From: an uncultured Eubacteriales bacterium
Lineage (GTDB): Bacteria; Bacillota; Clostridia; Oscillospirales; Acutalibacteraceae
DNA: 64,000 nt
Direction of reading: 5' to 3'
NCBI GenBank assembly: GCA_934457095.1
Contig: CAKSHJ010000001.1
Span: 186,001 to 250,000, forward strand
The translations under genes were made by a program, and so were the position numbers. Below, piece by piece: positions 60,815 to 64,000 of the stretch. The notes beneath the pieces are model-generated. The model did not search any database, was not told the DNA's origin, and saw nothing but the letters and a program-made list of their open reading frames with translations. How positions within the stretch are numbered: position 1 is the stretch's first letter; every line of letters starts with the position of its first letter.

Positions 60815-60988
60815 CTATTTTTTGCAGCGAGCCAGCGCAATTCCCAGCGCTACAATTACCACCGCTGCTATGAACATCAGCAAGCCGTAGGGGCAAAAGC
60901 ACGAAAGTATCAATCCCGCGCCGAATGCGATTGCATAAAAGCAAAAATTCCCAGCCACTCTGCGTCTTTTATTACAGCACTCTTTCAT
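60815..60988 (-). CDS. Small Cys-containing membrane protein, 57 residues
   Basis: The start MKECCNKRRR follows GGGGG with a 7-nt gap; the longest frame begins 44 codons earlier, inside thiN, and lacks such a site. Two hydrophobic helices (about 13-31 and 33-52) are separated by a CFCPYG turn, and a short RCKK tail follows. Five Cys occur in total. I recognise no family. It stands between thiN (80 nt) and spoVM (16 nt), apparently in the same transcript. Confidence 0.65.
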   Translation of the reverse strand: MKECCNKRRRVAGNFCFYAIAFGAGLILSCFCPYGLLMFIAAVVIVALGIALARCKK

Positions 60989-61068
60989 TGCGATTCCCCC
61001 TAAAGCAAACCGTGCCAACCGCACAGTCTTATTAATAGTATATACGCAACCGAAAGTTTTGGTGCATA

Positions 61069-61719
61069 TCATTTCTGCTCCAAATCCAGCGCCATAATGA
61101 CCGCCGTACCGCTGTGGCATACAATTGAAATATCCTCCTGCTGGGCAACATTACTCACGCCAAGCGGCACATAACTGACCAGCGTACCTTGCTGCAACGG
61201 GTATTCCAAGCCTGTATAGGTCAGCGTGCAGCGCTCGCAGCCAAAGGGAAATACCGAAACTGTTTTGCCCTGCACACCGCTTAATTGTAAGGTCTGGTCA
61301 GGCAAAAGCAAATACACCGCGGTGTTTTCGCTCTGCAAAACGGCGGTACCGCCCTGCCCGGCAATATATTGCAATACACAGAGATTTCCATAAGTATGGT
61401 CGGTTCTGCCGCCCAAAGCGCCCAACAGCAAAAATTGTGTATAGCCTCTTTTCAGCCCCTCCTTGACCGCTGCCAGCAAATCGGTGTCGTCCTTGTTCGT
61501 GGGCAAGGTTACTACCTCCACCTGTTCCGGCAACGCAATTTCGGCAGAATCAAAATCGCCTATCATAAGCTGCGGCTGTTTACCCGCGGCGTGTACATGA
61601 TCCCAACCGCCGTCCGCACAAATAATGAAATCGGCTTTTTGCAGCGCTGTTTGTATAAATGCAATATTAGCAGCGGGCGAAGCGCCTACGATGGCACAAA
61701 TTTTTGTGTTTATTCCCAT
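61069..61719 (-). CDS. thiN: Thiamine pyrophosphokinase
   Basis: Makes thiamine diphosphate from thiamine and ATP. It is 216 residues, typical. The catalytic-domain motifs are IICADGG, IGDFDS, NKDDTD and GALGGRTDHTYGN; a beta-sandwich thiamine-binding domain makes up the C-terminal third. It overlaps the rsgA end by 10 nt, as in the conserved pknB-rsgA-(rpe)-thiN order of Firmicutes; rpe is missing here. Confidence 0.95.
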   Translation of the reverse strand: MGINTKICAIVGASPAANIAFIQTALQKADFIICADGGWDHVHAAGKQPQLMIGDFDSAEIALPEQVEVVTLPTNKDDTDLLAAVKEGLKRGYTQFLLLGALGGRTDHTYGNLCVLQYIAGQGGTAVLQSENTAVYLLLPDQTLQLSGVQGKTVSVFPFGCERCTLTYTGLEYPLQQGTLVSYVPLGVSNVAQQEDISIVCHSGTAVIMALDLEQK

Positions 61720-62588
61720 TGTTTTTTATCCTTCACCTGTTCATACATCGTCACATAATTGCGGTGGCGCGACGGCGCAATTTCTCCCTGCTGCACTGCG
61801 TTTAATACCGCGCAGTCCTTTTCGCAGGTATGCGAGCACGAGGAAAACCGACACTTGGTTAAATACGGCTGCATTTCCGGAAAACAATATTGTAAATTCT
61901 GCTTTTCCACCAAATTGTAGCGCTCCATATCCATCGTCGAAAAACCGGGAGTATCAGCGGCATAGCCGCCAAAGGGCAATTTTAAAAATTCCACCTGCCG
62001 CGTAGTATGCCGTCCTCTGCCCAATTTTGCACTCACCGTTCCCGTCTCCCGGCAGAACCCCGAATGAATACAATTGAGCAGCGAGGATTTGCCCACACCC
62101 GAATTGCCCGTGAACACCGACACCCTGCCGGTAAGCCGCTCTTTTATTTGCGCAATACCAGCTCCGCTGACCAACGAGGCGGCAATCACCGGTATGCCGG
62201 CCTTGCGGTAAATCTCCTCCAATTCGGCCGGCGACTGCAAATCCGTTTTGGTGATCACCAAAATCGGCGTAATTTGCCGGTTCTGTGCAACCGCGGTCAT
62301 TTTGTCCAGTACCAATAAATTGGGAGCCGGCTCGCAAACTGAAACCACCAGCAACATTTGGTCAACATTCGCACACGGCGGGCGCACCAGCACATTTTTT
62401 CTGGGGAGAATTTCCTCTATGATACCGACTCCGGCGGCATCAACGCTGATTTCCACCCAATCTCCCGCAACGGGCGGAGTGCCTTTTTGGCGAAATATGC
62501 CCCGTGCCTTGCATTCGTAGACGCTTTCCCCTGCTTCCACATAATAAAAGCCGCCGATTCCCTTTAAAATGCGTCCCTGTTTATTCAT
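61710..62588 (-). CDS. rsgA: Ribosome small-subunit GTPase RsgA
   Basis: Circularly permuted GTPase in late 30S maturation, 292 residues. An N-terminal OB fold (about 1-70) is followed by the permuted G domain (TKTD before GNSGVGKSSL near 160, DTPGFS). The C-terminal zinc knuckle is CRFSSCSHTCEKDC. The start MNKQGRILKG overlaps the pknB stop by 8 nt; the longest frame would add 22 residues inside pknB. Confidence 0.96.
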   Translation of the reverse strand: MNKQGRILKGIGGFYYVEAGESVYECKARGIFRQKGTPPVAGDWVEISVDAAGVGIIEEILPRKNVLVRPPCANVDQMLLVVSVCEPAPNLLVLDKMTAVAQNRQITPILVITKTDLQSPAELEEIYRKAGIPVIAASLVSGAGIAQIKERLTGRVSVFTGNSGVGKSSLLNCIHSGFCRETGTVSAKLGRGRHTTRQVEFLKLPFGGYAADTPGFSTMDMERYNLVEKQNLQYCFPEMQPYLTKCRFSSCSHTCEKDCAVLNAVQQGEIAPSRHRNYVTMYEQVKDKKQWE

Positions 62589-64000
62589 TGGTTTTATCGT
62601 TCTGCTTATCCACATAGGCGTTTGAGCCGGTCTGCGTCCAATTTCCGCTGTCAAAATCCAGTGTATAAATGCGGTAATTGCTGGTATTATCTATACGCAC
62701 CGAAAGAATTTGTTTGCCGCTAGTACCTTTAATGGTTAAATTATATTTGTAACCTTTTAGCTGCGGATTCACCGTTACCGGAGACTGATATTGGGTACCA
62801 TCCAAATAAACATAAATCGTCACATCATGCGAAACATTCGGCAAATCTATGCTGATGCTCGCCGATTTTTCCGAAGGTCCGGAGCTGACCACAAGGTCAA
62901 TCGCAGGCGTTTCCTGCGCATCGTCCTTAAGCTCAATTTTTGAGCCCGCTTTTACACTTGCCTCCAAAACGGTGTCCTTTTCCTTGCCGTCCTCGCGGTA
63001 GGTAATGTTACCCACTCTAAGTCCTGCTCTGGTAATGGCGTCTTTTGCAGTCTCCAATTGAGAACCCACCACCAACGGCGCCGAAACCGTCTTTGGCCCT
63101 TTGCAAACAGAAAGCGTCAATTCGCTGCCGTAAGGCAAACTGTCTCCGGCAGAGAGCACCTTACCTGATTTCGTCTCGGTCAATTTTACAATTTGCCCTA
63201 CCGAAACATTGTCTGCGCGAATTTCCTCCACCTTCACCAAAAAGCCTTGTCTAGTCAAAGCAGCCTCCGCACTCGACTGCGTCATATTGCTGATATCGCT
63301 TAACTCCACCTGTTTTTTGCCGCTGCTTACCGTCAGGGTAATCTGCGCGTTAGCCTTGACTTTTTTATCTCCACTGGGCGTTTGCCGCAGCACAGTCCCT
63401 TCCTCAGCATCGTTGTCCTCTTTGGTTTCTATGGTAAAATTAAAGTCTTTATACCGCTCATCTCTTTGAATGTCGGCCAATTTCTGGCCCACAAAATTAG
63501 GCAAATCCACCTCATCAGAGCTTACCTGACTGCTATTGGCGGAGCCGTTCATGGCTGTAACCAAAAAATAAATCCCCACACCCAAAGCAATGGCAAGCGC
63601 CGCTGCCAAACAACTGACAATCACAATCGCTTTTTTATTTTTGGGTGGTTTGGCACCATTTTCTGTTTTAGAATCGCTGCTGATATCCTCAATGTACTCA
63701 AAATCATCGTCATACTGCACAGCGCCCGCGGCCGCGGCATTGAGGTACTTAGCAGCCGTATCCTCCTGCTCATATCGGTAATGGAACGTCATAAGCGGAT
63801 TTTGCCGAAACGCTTCAATGTCGTGCATCATCTCCGCCGCCGACTGATACCGCTGCGCCGGGTTTTTTTGCATAGCCTTTAAGGTAATTTCCTCCAAACC
63901 AATGGGAATGGTCGGATTGATATCTCTGGGCGGCTTAGGATTCGTTTGCAATTGCATAATGGCAACCGAAACCGCATTATCGGCCTCAAACGGCAACTGA
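62581..64000 (-). CDS. pknB: PASTA-domain Ser/Thr protein kinase (PrkC/PknB), C-terminal part
   Basis: The gene enters from the right edge; the kinase N-lobe and active site lie outside. What is visible: the end of the kinase domain (LPFEADNAVSVA, then a helix through PAQRYQSA), a cytoplasmic linker, and one membrane helix (AIVIVSCLAAALAIALGVGI). Three extracellular PASTA domains follow (roughly 65-70 residues each), then an extra C-terminal beta domain. PASTA kinases sense muropeptides or lipid II and, in Bacillus spores, trigger germination. It is coupled to rsgA by overlap. Confidence 0.93.
   Translation of the reverse strand, partial: QLPFEADNAVSVAIMQLQTNPKPPRDINPTIPIGLEEITLKAMQKNPAQRYQSAAEMMHDIEAFRQNPLMTFHYRYEQEDTAAKYLNAAAAGAVQYDDDFEYIEDISSDSKTENGAKPPKNKKAIVIVSCLAAALAIALGVGIYFLVTAMNGSANSSQVSSDEVDLPNFVGQKLADIQRDERYKDFNFTIETKEDNDAEEGTVLRQTPSGDKKVKANAQITLTVSSGKKQVELSDISNMTQSSAEAALTRQGFLVKVEEIRADNVSVGQIVKLTETKSGKVLSAGDSLPYGSELTLSVCKGPKTVSAPLVVGSQLETAKDAITRAGLRVGNITYREDGKEKDTVLEASVKAGSKIELKDDAQETPAIDLVVSSGPSEKSASISIDLPNVSHDVTIYVYLDGTQYQSPVTVNPQLKGYKYNLTIKGTSGKQILSVRIDNTSNYRIYTLDFDSGNWTQTGSNAYVDKQNDKTNE

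Noticed and set aside
1..64000. Prophage, insertion sequences, CRISPR arrays or rRNA genes
   Set aside because: No transposase, integrase or phage structural motifs, no regularly spaced direct repeats and no rRNA-like sequence were seen in any gap.

Overview
The window looks like chromosomal core sequence of a spore-forming, low-to-medium-GC member of the Clostridia, probably an Oscillospirales-type gut bacterium. This is inferred from gene content: spoVM, spoIVA, sipL, cwlJ, gerQ, pdaA, a Firmicutes-type rpmA with its Prp protease, and a lysine riboswitch. The gut setting is inferred from a mucinase-like M60 protein. I see no prophage, insertion sequence or CRISPR array. The only mobile-defence-like gene is a solitary PglX methyltransferase.

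Layout. 1-3.9 kb: yajC, tgt and queA (queuosine, secretion) on the minus strand, with spore pdaA on the plus strand. 4.0-7.6 kb: a lysine/DAP operon (asd-dapA-dapB-ACT protein) behind a consensus promoter, a lysine riboswitch and an attenuator terminator. 7.6-16.2 kb: minus-strand housekeeping genes (rlmH, a WalJ-like hydrolase, murA, an M23/LysM/G5 peptidase, luxS, an RluA-type synthase, ilvE, an RsmF-type methylase). 16.2-16.5 kb: an overlooked 51-residue Asn/Gln-rich gene with a sigma-G-type promoter. 16.5-24.0 kb: yitT, mrnC, obgE, the L21-leader operon rplU-prp-rpmA, and nusB-Kae1 paralogue-xseA-xseB-ispA. 24.2-26.3 kb: nth behind a structured leader, ddh and tRNA-Val. 26.6-31.2 kb: a 1,505-residue sortase-anchored M60 protein. 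31.3-44.4 kb: a PAP2 phosphatase, mscL, dbpA-like helicase, orphan pglX, mutY, a FUSC-family transporter and pyruvate carboxylase.

44.6-47.5 kb is a small spore island: two microproteins, a SpaA-like multidomain protein without a signal peptide, and cwlJ-gerQ. 47.5-49.8 kb holds the electron-bifurcating NfnAB pair. 49.9-56.6 kb encodes a 2,195-residue membrane-anchored protein built of about eight ~205-residue repeats, driven by a perfect sigma-A consensus promoter; I recognise no family for it. 56.8-64 kb brings sipL-spoIVA next to the conserved pknB-rsgA-thiN block. That block ends in a 28-codon spoVM gene, too short for ordinary ORF calling. All three proteins of the spore-coat basement layer (SpoVM, SpoIVA, SipL) therefore sit within 4 kb.

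How the genes work together: lysine/DAP synthesis (asd, dapA, dapB, ddh) feeds peptidoglycan (murA, PknB PASTA kinase, M23 hydrolase). The same polymer is remodelled in spores by PdaA (muramic-lactam) and opened at germination by CwlJ-GerQ, on a coat platform anchored by SpoVM-SpoIVA-SipL. Protein starts below were re-chosen from visible ribosome-binding sites, so several are shorter than the longest open frame. All assignments come from reading motifs and context by eye; no database search was run.
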